This document shows, piece after piece, positions 14,179 through 28,677 of a DNA stretch of 64,000 nucleotides. The translations under genes were made by a program, and so were the position numbers. Position 1 is the first letter of the stretch, and each line of letters begins with the position of its first letter. This DNA is from Dasyornis broadbenti. Its lineage: Eukaryota; Chordata; Aves; Passeriformes; Dasyornithidae. The stretch covers positions 27,462-91,461 of the forward strand of contig VZRN01003162.1 of assembly GCA_013397935.1 (NCBI GenBank). Reading direction: 5' to 3'. A model generated the notes under the pieces. That model made no database searches. It was not told the origin of the DNA and saw only the letters and a program-made list of their open reading frames with translations.

Positions 14179-17100
14179 GGTTCTGCCTTCAGGTAAGATT
14201 CACAGTGTCACTTCCCGCTGCAGATTTTGTTTTCAGTTTCAGTAATGCTTCTGTAAATCTACATATATCATAGAGCCAGGTTTTCACTATAGTCTGAAGG
14301 ATTAATCAAAATCAACCCAATCATTTTAAAGAACAAACAAACAAAAAAGGATGGGCAGAAAATACTGTTTGTTTATAGTAAAGACATTTAAATGAGAGGC
14401 ATTTATTTGTGTCCTTCAAGGCAGAAATTGGAGGAGTGGTGAGTGATTTTCTTTTGTTGCCAGGTGAAACTGCTTAAATGGGCAAAATCTGAGTATTTAA
14501 ATTTAAAAGCTTCAGTAGAAAAATTCGCCACATGTGAGAAAAGATCAATGTCTCTCAACCAGACAGCTAGTCATTAAATGACTGCAACTCTTCTTTTACA
14601 ATATGAATTCATCCACCCACAGAGGCCAGGAAAAAAATTGAAACAATGTCCAGTGTTAGTAAGGTGCGGGTTTTTTGGTTCTTTTTTTCCCCCCACAAAA
14701 AAACCAGTGGGTCAGACTTGGTTTTGTCTCAGAATGGTTATGTGGCTTTGGTTATTAAAAAAAAGCAAGCAAGCAAGAGAGGAAGCATGCAAGCTTCAAA
14801 AATTCTGCTATCGTTAATAGTCATATTCACAGCATTTATTCTTAAGGTTCTCCTCATCCTGTGCACAGAACACGACAGACAACCCTCGGAAGAAGAGGGT
14901 GGAAGCTTGTATTTAAATACAGAATTGCATCTGAGGACTGAATCACAGCATTCAAACACAAATGTGCTGTGACAAGCCATACGTTTCAGTTCTTGATTTC
15001 TTCATTATAAGCAACTTGAGGAGTTAGTAAAAACAAGTATGCTTCTACATATTGTCTGTCATTCTACTTGGTATCCATTTCTGGGGTGTATGTTAAATTC
15101 CCCATGAAAATACAGAGTAAGTTACAGTACCATTTTTCCACCTCATTTTGCATATATAATTTTCCATTAGTGCATTAATAGTGCATACACAGATGACTTT
15201 GCTTCATTCATCCTCTTCTTTTTTTTTCTCAGTTTGAAATTAGTAAAGTTTTAAATATTTTACCTGTCAGATTAGATGTATTATATACTCATATGACACA
15301 TTAAAGCAGTCAAGCTTTTTTTTGTTGTTGTTCCTTACAAATATCTCAACTTAACAGTGAATTTAATAACATTAGGTTTGGGTAGGAAGGACTAAGTAAC
15401 AGAAAATAATCTTTATTTCATGGCTCCAAGTATCAAGCAAATGAAATATATACTACTCAATTTCCCTATTGCAGATATGACATTTTTTGTGGGAAAAAGA
15501 AATTAGAAAGTTAAAAATGTCCTCTTCTCTCATTTTAATATGTTTTACTTATATGAAATTTGATCATGTTGGATCAGTGTTTAGGAATGGAGAAAACAAA
15601 GATAAGCTATAGTTTACAGACAAGCAAGAAAAGCAAGCAAGCTATTCAGCATAGGAATATTTTTTCTCTTTAATGGATTTCTGCTGATTGTACAACTTCA
15701 TCTGGAGAACATTAATGAAAGAGCAGTGTGATACATATGTCTGGTGAGACTCAGGCAACGTAACAAATTACTTTATAGGTGACATTTTGTGCCTTTTAAG
15801 AATGTTTTTTTGTTTGTTATTGCCTTAAGCTTGTTCAATGTGCTCTATTTACATTTGACTTTTTTTCTCATGTGTCTATTATAATGGGAGTTCTTTCAAA
15901 CAGAAAATAGTGAAGATGCCAAAGCTTACCAAATAAAACCAGGTTTAGAAACAAAGTTTTAATCCAAGGCAGACAGGTCCTCACTTTTTCCAGCACTGAA
16001 TACCAAATAGTTCCTTTTTATTTCAGGGTACAAGAATCATAGTTAATCTTTCCTCTGCTACAGTGTAATTACAATTTTGCCCTAACATGGTGCACTGGGA
16101 GGCTAGCTGGACTGCAAGCACTGGAAACCACTTAACTGGAGAGTCCTGACATCGCTGTGACAGGACTGGCCAACTGTCAATCACTAAACACAAGATATTT
16201 GCAAGTTATCCCTTAAAACCAGGTCTTTCTGCCCAATTTCTATTTCTTTTCAGTCCTTCTCCTGTTCCTTGTAAAGGTGTACCCTGCAGGATGAGGCAAA
16301 GCTCAGTCAGATACGCAGGGCTGGTGCCTGTCAAGTCTTCATCAGGCTCAGCACAGGGCTCCGCCTTGCTCTGTGGGGGGTTGGAGGGTGACGAAATGGG
16401 GATGCATTCCTCGCAGCACTACTCCCCAGGAAACCATGCCAGAAACTTTTATGTAATCCCTAATGTGAGAGAAGGGGTCTTCTCATTCATAAAACTTTTC
16501 CCATCTTTGTTCCAGGAAGGATTATATAGTACAGCACTAGACAGAGCTCATCTTAGCAGCCTGTAATATATTTGCACTTAAACATCTTGCCTGAGCCCTC
16601 ACACCTCCATTCCACTGAGCACATTTCCTCCAGCAGGAAGACCCGTGGAATTTTGTTTGCAGTTTGTCAGTGGGGAAATTGCATGAGAGTCAAACATTTC
16701 TCACTTCTTGGTTTGAATTACACTGTTATCCTGCTGTCTGCTGTGAAGAGTTTTTAAGTGGAGTGTTTACCATTAGAGCCTCTCAGTGTAAATTATTTAC
16801 TATTGACAGTGGTAGCTAGTAGGGAACATTTTTGTGGGATATGGATTTATAATTATACTGTTAGTTTAAGGATTAAAGCATTTTTTATGATGGCTTACAG
16901 AGAGTGTTTTTTGGTTTTGAAACCGTAGGAGATGCACGAGAAATCTGACCTATTGTGTTGTCTCTGGCTCAGGAGAGACAATGTGGAATGAATAATAATA
17001 AAAAAAGGCAAAGAATTATTTTCTCTAAAAGCACTTTAATCTGAATCCATGGACAGATGGCCAAAGCAAAAATTGTTTTGTTATTTTGAAAGGCTTGTGT

Positions 17101-18400
17101 GACTGCCTGGAAGATATTGTCCCTGCAGCAGGGCAGGCAGGAGGAGCTGAGCAAATTCTCCTGGTGAGATTCTCTGAGAAGTCAGCCAGATTCAATGGGG
17201 AGCCAAAGAACAATAACTTAAAAGCACAGCAAAAATACCTTCAACACATGCATTTCCCTGCCCCCCCTGGATTTACCGCATACGTATCGTATGGCATGTC
17301 TGCACAAACTCTGGCCCAGGGTAGGAAAATGGCTGCTATTCCAAAGGGACAGCTCCATGGGGTCTGTGAGCAGGATGTCTGTGGGACCTGGCCACAGTGG
17401 ACGTTGCTGAGGGAAAAGCCAGAAGGAAAGGTGCTGCTGGGTGGAGGTTTGTCACTGGGCTGAGGAGTGCTGCTGCTATGATGCTCTGCTCAGCTTCCTC
17501 GCCAGAGAGTGTTTGCTTTGTGTTTGGCTGGCCCTGGCTATGATCAGAGATGTGTTTGCCTGGAGTGCATGTCAATATGTGTAAAAGCCACATTAAGCTT
17601 TTATAAAATGTTTTGTCTCTCGCCTTGAGTCTCAGTATCCAAATAAAGACTGTAAATAAGGGAGGTCTCAGTGACAGTGGAAGAAAGATTTAAAATATAC
17701 AACTCTATTAGGTCCTCCAAAATTGTTCTCTCTATTTAGCGTAATACTTTAAAATTATATATTTTTAAATAGTCATTTGATATATTATGACAAGACGAAA
17801 AAGTTCAAAATAACCTCAGAAGGAACGCTTAGTACTGCCCAGCACAAGGTGGATATGCATCTTGGAACAACCGGTCTGAAAGTGATTGGCCTCTAAAAGA
17901 GAAAAACATCAGCTGTTCTCTGAATCAAAGTGCAAATCTTAGCTAATTTCTATTTTACTGTGTAACTGAAATAGCAAAGGGTAACGAGTTCAAATGTAGG
18001 TTTTAAATTAAACAATTGTAATTTCTTGCTTTTGGAAACTAGTGCAGCTATGAAAAAAGGAATTTCAGAGCACCACAATCCAGAAAACGTGAAATTGCCT
18101 CAGGAGGAAATCACTGTGCCAGAAATGTATTACATTAACTTACAAACAATTTGTTGTTGATTATAATGAGAATGACTGACTGTCTCTAGCCATGTTACAA
18201 GTGGGTGCAGTGCAGCCCCAATGGCACAGCCTGGCAGTGACGGGCTCTGCTGCAAGAGGCAGCACTCATGGATCAGGTGAAGCACCTGCTGGCACATCTG
18301 CCACGTGCTGATTACTAACCCCTAGCTAACCCATAACCTGGCTGCTAACTTTTACAGTGAGTAATAATTTTCCCAGCTATGGTAAAATGGTTCTGACAAA
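14179..18400. other. Intergenic DNA, no gene seen
   Basis: About 4.2 kb. It holds short (CAAG)n-like tracts near 14,765 and 15,623, and GC-richer patches at 16.26-16.45, 17.09-17.55 and 18.2-18.3 kb. The longest open frame (17,086-17,463, plus strand) opens with TTG rather than ATG and matches no family I know, so it is not called a gene. A 6-bp inverted repeat with a 3-base loop (CATACG/CGTATG) sits at 17,279-17,293. Confidence 0.55.
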
Positions 18401-18401
18401 A

Positions 18402-18880
18402 CACAGAATCACAGAATATGCTGAGTTGAAAGGGACACAAGGATCATTGAGTCCAGCTCTTAGGCCTGCACAGGACCATCCCCAAGAATCACACCATGCG
18501 CCTGAACTCTGGAGGCTTCATCGGGCTTGGTGCTGTGACCCGTTTCCTGGGGAGCTGTTCCAGTGCTCAGCCACCCTCTGGGGGAAGAACCTTTTTATAA
18601 TATCCAACCTAAACCTCCCATGGCACAGCTTCAGGTCATTTCCTTGTTTCTTATCACTGGTCACTACAGAGGAGGAACCAAGTCTGCCCCTCCTCTTCCC
18701 CTCACCAGGAAGTTATAGATTACAATGAGGTCTCCCTTCAGTCTCCCCTTCTCCAGGCTGAACAGACCAAGTGACCTCAGCTGCTCCTCATATGGTTTCC
18801 CCTCAAAGCCCTTCACCATCTTTCTTGCCCTCCTTTCCACACTCCATAATAGCTTAGTATCTTATATTGCAGTAACAATG
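18402..18880 (-). mobile_element. CR1 LINE, 5'-truncated copy
   Basis: Reverse-strand CR1. Its 3' tail is at the low-coordinate end ('cacagaatcacagaat' at about 18,402), and the body extends rightward to about 18,880, where similarity fades after 'aatagcttagtatcttata'. Read on the minus strand, the part near 18,540-18,670 encodes the degenerate C-terminal end of CR1 ORF2 (an arginine/phenylalanine-rich run ending in a V-x-E-H-W-N word), followed by the 3' untranslated region. Frameshifts and stops make it non-functional. The plus-strand frame at 18,357-18,728 is a shadow of this element. The tail wording is close to that of the 29.0-kb copy, so both probably belong to one subfamily. Confidence 0.9.
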
Positions 18881-21800
18881 CCAGACCAAAATCTCTGGAT
18901 AATTCTATTTTTCTGCAAGACTTGCTTTTCAAAGTGACATAAAATAATGGCCTTCCTCTGTTTTTATATAAATGACTAAAGCATGTGTCATCAAACTGTT
19001 GAGTAGATTTTAAATACATCCATTTTTAATATTGTTTTTATTTTACAAAGGCCTTCACAGTGAGCTGAGTGAAAAACACATATGAAATGTGTGTTTTTGT
19101 TTAAATATTCAGATAAATCAAAAAGCCATTTTCCTAGGATGTTGTCTCGGGGCAGAAAGAAATGTGGCAACTGAATTATAAACACTTAACAGTCATTTAC
19201 AGCAAAAATGCTGATATAACAGGAAGTGTAATGCTGTGACCAATTTTATGTAATATAAAGATTCTACTTTCCATTTTTATTTTGCTTTTTCTCCTTAACA
19301 ATTTGTTATAAGCTTTAACTAATGCATTTGAAACAAACCACCGTTACCTCTTGTTCTTGCTCTCCCAGAAAGAGAATTCCACAGGCACAATGAAAACTTG
19401 CTAATCAAAACAAAATTGTGAACTGAGAAAATAATCTTTAGATGGTCACAAACATTGCCTAACTCAGTTCTGGTAGGTTTGCAGCTGATTTACTGGATTT
19501 TCACAGCCTGTACTGCACTTATGAAGAGATGACTTAGTAAAAAAATGCCCCAAAAGATACCAGAGCAAACAGGATGATAAGCAAGTTTGTGTTTACAATA
19601 TGCCTTGAAGCAGAAAGACAGAGTGGGTGCTGTTTGCTGGGTGAACACACAGCAATATACTCCGCAGATATTATATTTACACAGTAGATTATTGACAACA
19701 GTAGATTACAGTGATTCCAGGATAATGGCTTGCTTTTTACATATTACTAGATCTACCAAGGAACTGGGCAGATTTTCTCTTGTTCACGGGAAAATCTCAT
19801 TTGGTTATTGGTCACCTAGTATTGAGATCTCTGGCACTACCTTGACAGCAAATTTACAAATAATTACTTCTGTAGGGTCTTCATGCCAATAAAGCAGTTT
19901 ACTACCATTATGCACAGTTCCTTTTCTTGTTGCAAACACTATCGTAGGAATAATATTACAAGAGACAACTGTCTCTGTTGTGGAAAAAAATTCAGATTGC
20001 CTTGATGTTGAAAGTCCTTAGAGTTCTTACTGTTGATCTCAAAACCCCTGTTATGTAATACAGAAGCCTGAAAACCACTGCACACAGGGTGGACAGTAAT
20101 TTCTTGAAGGATGAGATAATGCTGATATTGGGATAAACGGTGGAGAAAATTGTGGCTGTTCTGATGAAATCTGGAAAACCACAGTTCATACAAACTGTCT
20201 CTGCGGAGAACTGGGGATCTGCTGAGCCACTCCAGGATGCTGGGCAGCCTGCCTATTCTGCAGCTACTGTGGAAGTAAAGAGAGTTGAAAGTGCTCAAGG
20301 CTTCATGACCAGAGTATTAATCAGTGAAAATGGGTGACGCAGAGAAACTTCATCTTTGCATATAATTAGCTGGCATTCAAGTCACTGTCTCTGTGGGATT
20401 AGTTTTAGACTCCACCGAGGCAGTTGAGCTGGGCATGGTAAATCAGCACAGTTGCACGTGCAGATAGTAGCTCTCGGATGCTGGCTTGAGTTCTGAAAGC
20501 AGTACAACAGTGGTGGCTATAAAGAATACAGCAGGGAATATGCAGGCAACGCTGTTTTCAATACTCATGTTAATCTATTACAAGTTTGCTTTGGTATCTC
20601 TCCCTGACACAGCTTTATGCTGCTTAGACTTACCCTTCGTGTGCAAGCAGTGAAGCTCATTGGCTTTTCTGTGCTCAGGCAACATGTGGCTCTGGAGTCA
20701 CGGCTGTGTCTGGGAGGGGAAAGAACAGATGGGCTGAAAGCGAGCATGCCATGTTCACAATGACAATTAAAGTTTTATATTGCTTCTTGAGGAATACAAA
20801 TCCAAAGGAAAAAAAAAAATCCTCCGTTTATTTTTGTTCAGTTGATCATATAAAAATGAAGACTGGGGCAGAGTCTCACTGAAAGACACTGGAAGGAGAG
20901 TGCTGACAATGAACGGCAGAGAAGCACAGAGAAGTTTGAAATACTGCAAACCCTTTTTGTCCTGATAGTATTGTCTGGTCTTGGGCTTGCAGGCAAACTG
21001 TGCTCATTCTGACGTCGTCTGTGGGCTACCCAGGGAGCCTTGGATGTGCCTGGAGACCCGAATACTGGAAGCAACAATCTTCTAACTCCCATGGCAGGTG
21101 AGATGTGAGTGACTGAACACAGGGCTAATGAACACTTACATCGTGCCCCTATAGTTGCCATAGTAATAAACCCTTGTTACTGTTCTCAGATTTCTGATAA
21201 ATTAAAACCAAGAAAGTCACCGTGATGCCATGAGGGAACATTTCTGTATATCTTAATTTTGTTGTCTGTTTTATGTTATGTTGTGCTTGATTTGTGGAAC
21301 TTAAAGTGGGGTAAGTCACAGGTGAGCAGATACATACCTGTGTGCCCACATGCATTACACTAATTCCTTACAGTTCATCAAAAATCCTCTGATTTCTGTA
21401 AAAAGAACACACAGACGCATGCACTGCTGTACATTGTGGCAGTGGCACTATGATAAAATATAATAATACTAAAAAGAAATCAATGCCTTTGCCTGATTTT
21501 GTATGCAGTGCAAAAAGAGATAACAGTGACAACACTCATGTATGAGGTAGGTTGAAACTTGAAAGAATAAGAGTAATGCAAATTTTTTTGACCAGGCACA
21601 TCTATTTCGCTAACATTTTCAAATTATTTTCTTTCCTTTCCCGGCCAAGTGTTGCAAATCACTTATTTCTACTCAGAAGCCTCTTTGCAGTCAGTAACAT
21701 CTTGTGGGAACATCTTGTCAGGGAAGTTTGACACTTGAAGAAGAGGAAGGGTGGAAGTAGGTAGGTTTGTGGGTTTTCGGGCTGCCTACAAACTTGCTGG

Positions 21801-22295
21801 TAGCAGGGGGAATGCTCCACAAATTGGAGGAAATCACGGGGCAGTATCCTGAGGCTTACAGGGTTGGTGACTGTGTATGCCTCTTAATACATCTGCATAA
21901 TAAGCTTTTCCTTTTCCATATTAATATTTTTGGAAGTGTTTCTGATCTGTATTTGCACATGGATGCCAGATGATGATGCGTTAAGTTTGCAAGCTGAACT
22001 GAGCACAAAAACATGCTCAAATGAAGCAGGGAAATATTGCTGTGTCAAAGCCGCAAATAATTGTACATATGCCAAATTTACCTAGCAAGGTGCTGGAAAG
22101 GAGCTGTCTCTTGAGTATTGCATCAATGGGCTTAGCATACAAGTAAACCACAAAAATGTATTATTGACAAAGAATATATATGAAAGTAATAGGACAGATC
22201 TTTAAAAGTACCTAAAAATCTATCCAGCCCTGGGAATCAGTTATAAATTTCGTCTGAAACCAAATTATTATTATCATCTGATAAATATATTTAAG

Positions 22296-22310
22296 AAAAA
22301 AAAAAAAAAA
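22296..22310. repeat. Poly-A run, 15 bases
   Basis: An uninterrupted run of 15 A. No retroposed gene or SINE body is recognisable upstream of it, so I treat it as a simple repeat rather than a retroposon tail. Confidence 0.8.
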
Positions 22311-25300
22311 GCTTGAACATGTAACTCACATTGTTTCTCAGATCACCTGAGACTTAAAGATCAGGAGTACGTTACGCAGGTCTTCTGATGATAATATAAA
22401 ACCTGTGATGTGCCTCATTTGATTCTGCTGTATCTGGCCATCCTTAAAGAGCTGTTTCTAAAGTGTGTGTTATCTCTTCCAGTACACAGCATTGCTCTAA
22501 ACATTAGTGTGGGATGAATGAGATGATGCTGTGCTAGAAATGGGATTTCCATTATTACAGACACCAAATAAGACTTATCTGAAAAGTCTCTGTTTCCTTA
22601 TTCTGCAAGGTTTTCTTTAATAATTGCAATAAGAGATACACAGTTTTTGCCTTCTTCACAGAGGGAGAGTACAAGGGGCATTTCTATTTTCAAAGGAAAA
22701 GTTTGAAATGATCTTTAATGTTTTTTTTCTGGGAACTGTGGTTTAGCAAGATCTAGCTTGGCTGTCTTCACAACTTGAATACCAGAGACAGCAAGCACGT
22801 TTTGTCTTATGAGAGACCAAACTTCTCTTTTAAGTATTAGTGAAATTACAGGATGTCAGCAAAATGTATGGAGTTGGGCTGCATCACAGACCTCGGATCT
22901 GTAAATGCGCTCTTGCTTTCCAAATGCCTTTTGGTTCCAAATTCAAAGCAGAAGACATCAGGATATGGAAAAAGTCAAGAAGGTGTCATTTTCACGTGTC
23001 CTTCCACTCATGACTCAGTACATTTTTGTGCACCATAAAATTTGTGTTGTACATTATTCTTTCTTTGAGCCTGAATCTTTCCCTTTTCTCTGTGAGATAT
23101 TTCACTTGGCAAGCGTTCACTTGGTTAGTGTTTAGTCCCAGTAAACTTACTGGAACTAAAATGGATTTAAATTGCTGCAAAGTTCTAAGGGAATGACACT
23201 TTCTACTGAATAAGTTTTTCAGCCTTACATAACAACCATCTGAAAGTCAAAGCTTTGTCTTTTCCCAAGGACATAGTTTCAAAGCTTTCACCTGTAATTG
23301 TTATGCAAGGAAAGGAACTAATCAGATAGATAGTGTTCATCATTTGATTTCATACTTGTTTTACAAGCTTTAAGCACAGGAAGCCTATGAGAGATTTATT
23401 TCATTGCTCACTCATATCTTTACTGCACAGCATAAAGATGAATGTCTACAAAGAGATCTTTGAATTCTTTCTTTCAATTTCCTGCAAGAAAGGATACTGG
23501 AAAGGTTTGTAGCACTCCAGGGACTTAATTTCTATATATACCCAAGGGTGACTTCTGATCAAAGATGCATTTTAAAAAGAAGGCTAGTGAAGAGCCTTTA
23601 AATAAATGCAAACTCCCTTCCCCAAGGGCTGGAGAGGAGTAAGTCTATAAAGAGGGAACTGGACAGTCTTATTGGCAGAAGTGCACTGAAAAAATAAAAA
23701 AAATATTCCAAAATAACCTGTTCCCTAAAAGGAAAAGGGCTTTGTTTTAATAATCCAATACAAAATTTAATAAAGCTTTGGGAAACGACTCCATTTATAG
23801 ATATTGCTGTGACAAACATTCCCATCTAACTTTGGCTATAGCTGAAGTTTGTTCTGTTTTTTAGCACAGTGGTGTTTGCAAAGTTTCTCATTGTGTTCTT
23901 TGCAAGGGAACTTCAGTGTCTGGGAACTGGAAGCTCATCCTGAGCTAAGCTTCCTGGGACCATGAATTCACCCCTATGCTGAGTGGTTGTCTGATTTCAT
24001 AATTTGTATGTGTATATAATGCTAACATATTTAGTTACATTGAAATTCAGTGTCAGTACTGTCCCCTTTCCTTCATGAGAAGCCAATCCATTTGCCACTT
24101 GACAGGAGGTGGCCTGGTAAGAGATGATAAGAACACACACTTTGGTGTGTAACATACCTTGGTACATTAGTATCTTCCCTTAATAATATAGCTAAAGTTT
24201 CTCCTTGATAATGACTGTTCCTCCTTTATTTCCTTGTTGTTTGAATAGTATAGACACGTATCTTAAACTATTTGTTGTCAGAAATTGTTTGGAATGGACC
24301 TAATTTAAATGGTTTTAAATAGTCCTGATTCATAGGAGCAGTGTCATTCAGCACTTAAGAAATACTGTAAAATATAAGATATCCCAGAATTACATATATT
24401 GGACACATCTAGATTCCACTTGAAAACCAAAACACTGCATCAGCACTTTCTTCAAATACTATTTTCATTGAACCTTTGTGTGAAGAAGGCTGTTGGCATT
24501 GACATTTCATTATTCATATGAGTACTGAAGCAAAGAGCATTAAAAGTTGCAGGTAAATCCTGAGTCTTGAGTTTTGCTCCTATTTGCTTTGCATATAACC
24601 TAATTTTCTTCTACTTAGGGTTGTTCAGAAATCACGAAATGATCTCCTTGTGTGGCATTAGGCATTGCCAGATAGAATAGTGAACTTAGAAGCAGATTTC
24701 TTGACCATCTGTATAAACATGATGTCACTCCTGGGGTCTATTCTGGCATCAACCAGCCAGCTCCTTTCAGAGCCAAGCCCAGGATGGCTGCAGGAACCCT
24801 TTCCACTGTGCAGGATGAGTGACGTGGCACAAAGCTGGGCTCACAGGCACCCTCTGCAGCTGCCCAGTGCTAGAACAGCTACATTTCCACCTTTACCTAT
24901 GTGTCTTCATGTGCCAGGACCCAAAAAGGTCCGTAATATTTTACTATAGAACCATCATTTCTCCCTTACAGCATCACCCAGTAAATGCCAGTGGCTACAC
25001 CTCATCAGGGTCCCTCTCATCAGGGGATCTTACCGCTGGTTTGAATAAACCAGAACATGTCTCCGTATACACTCAAATGTCCCAAAGACAGGAATGTTTT
25101 GCCTCTGTCTGGACCAGATGCCATCCAGTGCTTCTGAGCCGACAGAGAGCTGACTGTGAATGCCACCCATCTGTCTCACAGTCTTTATAGAGCCTACATC
25201 TCTCTCTATAGGACAGATAAAAGAAAATAAAAGCTATTTATTTTTCTTTCTTTCATTCTCCCCTCCCCCTGCCCTTGATTTTCAGTATTTTTTGTGACAA

Positions 25301-26613
25301 AGAGGCATGGAAAGCAGAATAGTCTACTTGGGGTTCTGTGTTGCTAGTCCTAAAGAGCTACAAATTCAACCTTACCTGAATAGCTTTTTAAAATGAGGTT
25401 TCTTATAACACATTGAAATGTTCCAGCTGTTTCAGTGGTTTTGTATGTGTATGTGATGAAAACTTTTGGGTTACAGAGGGCTGCACAGACCTGCAGAGGC
25501 TCCAGTTTAGAAGGGAATTTAATGATTTTAGGGAATCAACAGAGGAAGAATTCTGGTTCTGCTGGAGCTAGGGAACCTGAAATGTATCCTTAAATCTGCT
25601 TTAGCTTTTAAAATAAGGAATATTTCAGATTACAGAGAAGAACTTTTAAACTGTCTTGACATATCTTCCATCTCAAGAGATTATCCTAAAGGATTATTCG
25701 AATTATTTAACTGCAGAAAGGTGCCTATGAACAGAGATCTTTAATTTTGCTGCTTTCTAGCTGCTGTCCCTGGTTTTCCAAATTTACAAAAGACATTTTT
25801 AGTGTCTTCCAAATTTTTTTTTTTAAAATACATCTCCTGCTGCTTTAAAATTAGTGAGAAAACTGAAATTCTCTCTGTTTGACATAGAAAAAACACTTGT
25901 GTTTTTCACTAGAGGAACTGTTTGGAATAACAGTGTTAACCTTCATGCCACTTGATCTTTAAGAAGGAAGGTAAAGAAATATTTTACTATTGGATTATTC
26001 TGAATTTTACTAGAAAGATCTGGGTGTGAGGAATTGAAGGGTGAGGGAGCACAGAGCTAGAGCAGATCGGTTCATAGAGCGGTGTCAGTGGTGGTGGGAT
26101 CTTCAGATGGCTTAGTGGCAGAAAATATCGCCTTTTCAATTTACCGTACAAGTATTTTTAGTGAGGTTTGTTTAGAAAGTAGTAAGTCATCCCTGACATG
26201 AGGATAACCGTATTCCTTGATCCAAAATCTCTGATCAAAATAATTTCAAGGATTCTGTAAACGTCTCCAAAACTATACAAACATGGATGTTTTTCAATCT
26301 ACAGTTAATTTCTTCTTTTCCAGTCTCATAGCAAATAATGTACCCCTGTGGTTTCATATAGACTTTTTAAGTAATGTGAAAATGGAATCCACAGCTTATT
26401 TCTTTGCATGTTGATAAATCACCTCCACTACTTCAGTTTTTCCAGAATATTTGCAATATTTTACATTTTTAACTTTCTTATGAATTTTCTGTATTCACGT
26501 GTAGTGTTAATGATAGAGGCATTACTCAATATATGTAATAGACATATAGTCCCAGATATAATAAAGTGATTAAGCTATAAGCACCTTTTGTATAGGTTAG
26601 AAAGATAGTTTCC

Positions 26614-26627
26614 TTTTTTTTTTTTTT
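26614..26627. repeat. Poly-T run, 14 bases
   Basis: An uninterrupted run of 14 T in AT-rich DNA; no adjoining retroposon is recognised. Confidence 0.8.
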
Positions 26628-28638
26628 AAGTGGCACTTTGATTTGCAGTATTCTTCTAATGCTTTCCTGTTGTATTTTTTAACTTTTTACTCCATATTTT
26701 GTATTTATGCATTCAGTGTTTTCCCTTCTCATGTGATTTACGTCATAAGTAACACAGCAGATATCAGCTTCTTTCTCTCAGCTGATTTATCAAAGTTGTT
26801 AAGATAATTTTTTATTTTATGTCTTACCCAGAGAGATTTCTATTTGGTGTTATCTGGTTTTTTGTCCCAATATATTCTCTGTATAATATTTCACCTTAAT
26901 GGAAATATTGAAGACTATGACATAGGACATATCTTTCTAAGGATCTGTTAATCTCCTTTTGGTAGAAAGCAGACTTTGAGCTATTCTTTATTCAACCTTC
27001 TGTGCAGCATTTTTATCTAGAATATATTCCTCTAGTTTGATTATGAGGGTCTCTTGCTGGTCTCTGTCAAAAGCCATAATAAAGACAAGGTATTTTAGTG
27101 ATTTCTACTCATCCACTTAGCCAATAATTTTATCAAAGAAGGGAATTGTGTTGAGCACATTTTTTTAAAATCCATGTTAAATGATTCCTCTTGTGTTAAC
27201 AAACTAATAGATTACTTTATTATTTATTCCACTGATTTACTGAGTGCTTGCACTGCAGTTCTCTGTGTCACTCCCCCAAAAGCCCAAGTGCTCACCAGAG
27301 ATCCCCATCTATGCCAATGACTGGAAGCTCTAGGTTAGATCTGTGCCCTACTCTCCTTTGCTATCCCAGGCAGAGAAGTGCCAGGCTCCTCTCTGGCATC
27401 CACAGGTGTCTGAGGCTTGAGGAGCCCTGAAAGTCAGCACAATACTTGCTTCAAATCTAGTATGTCTTATCTCTCAGATGAGTGATGGAGGATTTGATTT
27501 TCCTTTAAAGCGAAATTAATCCGATAGCTGAGTTGGGACCCAGAGGTGAAGACCCAGTGCCCATGCTCTCCACAGCTCTGCAGCCCCGGTCATTCCTTTA
27601 TGAGGGCCAGTGTGATGCCAGGGACACACTGGGAGTGCACAAGAGGGAGGCAGAAAGGAATGGCCAGGACAGCGTGCTGCTCTAATGGTGTGCAGGAAAA
27701 GGAAAGGTTAAGTCATGGTCTCCACTCCCATAATTATTCCTCCTCCTTTTGAACACATAGCTGTTAATATTTAGGAATGTTCCTTATAGTAGAAAGCATT
27801 GGCAAATTTTGTGAAAAACTCATTTTGCTAAGAAGTGCTACATTGTAAAATAATGATTTAAATAAAATAATTTTGTTATCCGGTAGCATGTAAGTACTCA
27901 TTGTGTCATATTTGTCATGCCTTCTGGCATAACAAATTTAGCATTTGCTGCAAGAGACATTGGCTGCTGTCACAGGAGGTAGCAAAATTGATTTAAAAGA
28001 GGGACAGCATATGGCAAAAATATCACTTTGGGAAAGGACATAATGCTACAATTAATAATAAAGGAAGAAAATAATATTTTTGTAAAGAGAAATCTAATAC
28101 ATTTAAAGTGCATCCCTGGAGCAGTTTGCTGTGGTTCCACGCCTAGGTGAATTCTCCTAGGTGCAGTAATCTTTCAGTGAAATTTATTTTGTCAGGATTA
28201 TGCCAAGCAGGAACACATAGCAGATATGACATAGAATATCTAATAAGCGACAGCCTTCCCCTCTCTCTGAAATCTTTTGGCCTGATGAACTTTTGTACCA
28301 AAGACTTTACTTCTTGCAAAAGAAAACAGTATATACTTAGGTTGGAATGTCAGACTTCTTCCTTGCTGCTGCATCAAAATGAAATATTTTTATTTCCAGA
28401 TTGCACTGGGTCTAATGACATATGTTGACTTTTCTGAATTCTGGCTTGCCTAGTAGTAGAGCTGAAATGGGGAGGTCTCTGAAAAAATTACTGCTTTTTG
28501 AATAGGGAAGGAGAAAAAACCCAATGTAAATGAAGTCAATAGTGTCTAAAACTTCTCTCTCTAGAAGACCAGGTAGCTGTTGCATGTCTACATAGAAGTT
28601 ATTCTAAAAGTTACAGCACGTGAACATACAAAGCAAAG

Positions 28639-28677
28639 TCCTCTGGAGAGGTGTGTATTTCCTATTTCTCCAGAGGA
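28639..28677. repeat. Perfect 11-bp inverted repeat (hairpin)
   Basis: TCCTCTGGAGA (28,639-28,649) is exactly complementary in reverse to TCTCCAGAGGA (28,667-28,677), with a 17-base loop. It lies about 320 bases from the 3' end of the large CR1. The arms contain the near-palindromic core CTCTGGAGA. It is too short for a microRNA precursor. Confidence 0.7.

Noticed and set aside
17086..17463. 125-codon plus-strand open frame
   Set aside because: It opens with TTG, not ATG, lies in a GC-richer patch with fewer stops, and shows no domain or splice context.
18357..18728. 123-codon plus-strand open frame
   Set aside because: It is the antisense of the CR1 copy at 18,402-18,880, not an independent gene.
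22240..22310. Poly-A run as the tail of a retroposed gene or SINE
   Set aside because: No body with A/B boxes, gene similarity or flanking duplication is recognisable upstream.
24665..25190. Two overlapping open frames of 94 and 123 codons
   Set aside because: The first opens with TTG and both lie in a GC-richer patch; no domain, and no exon boundaries I could defend.
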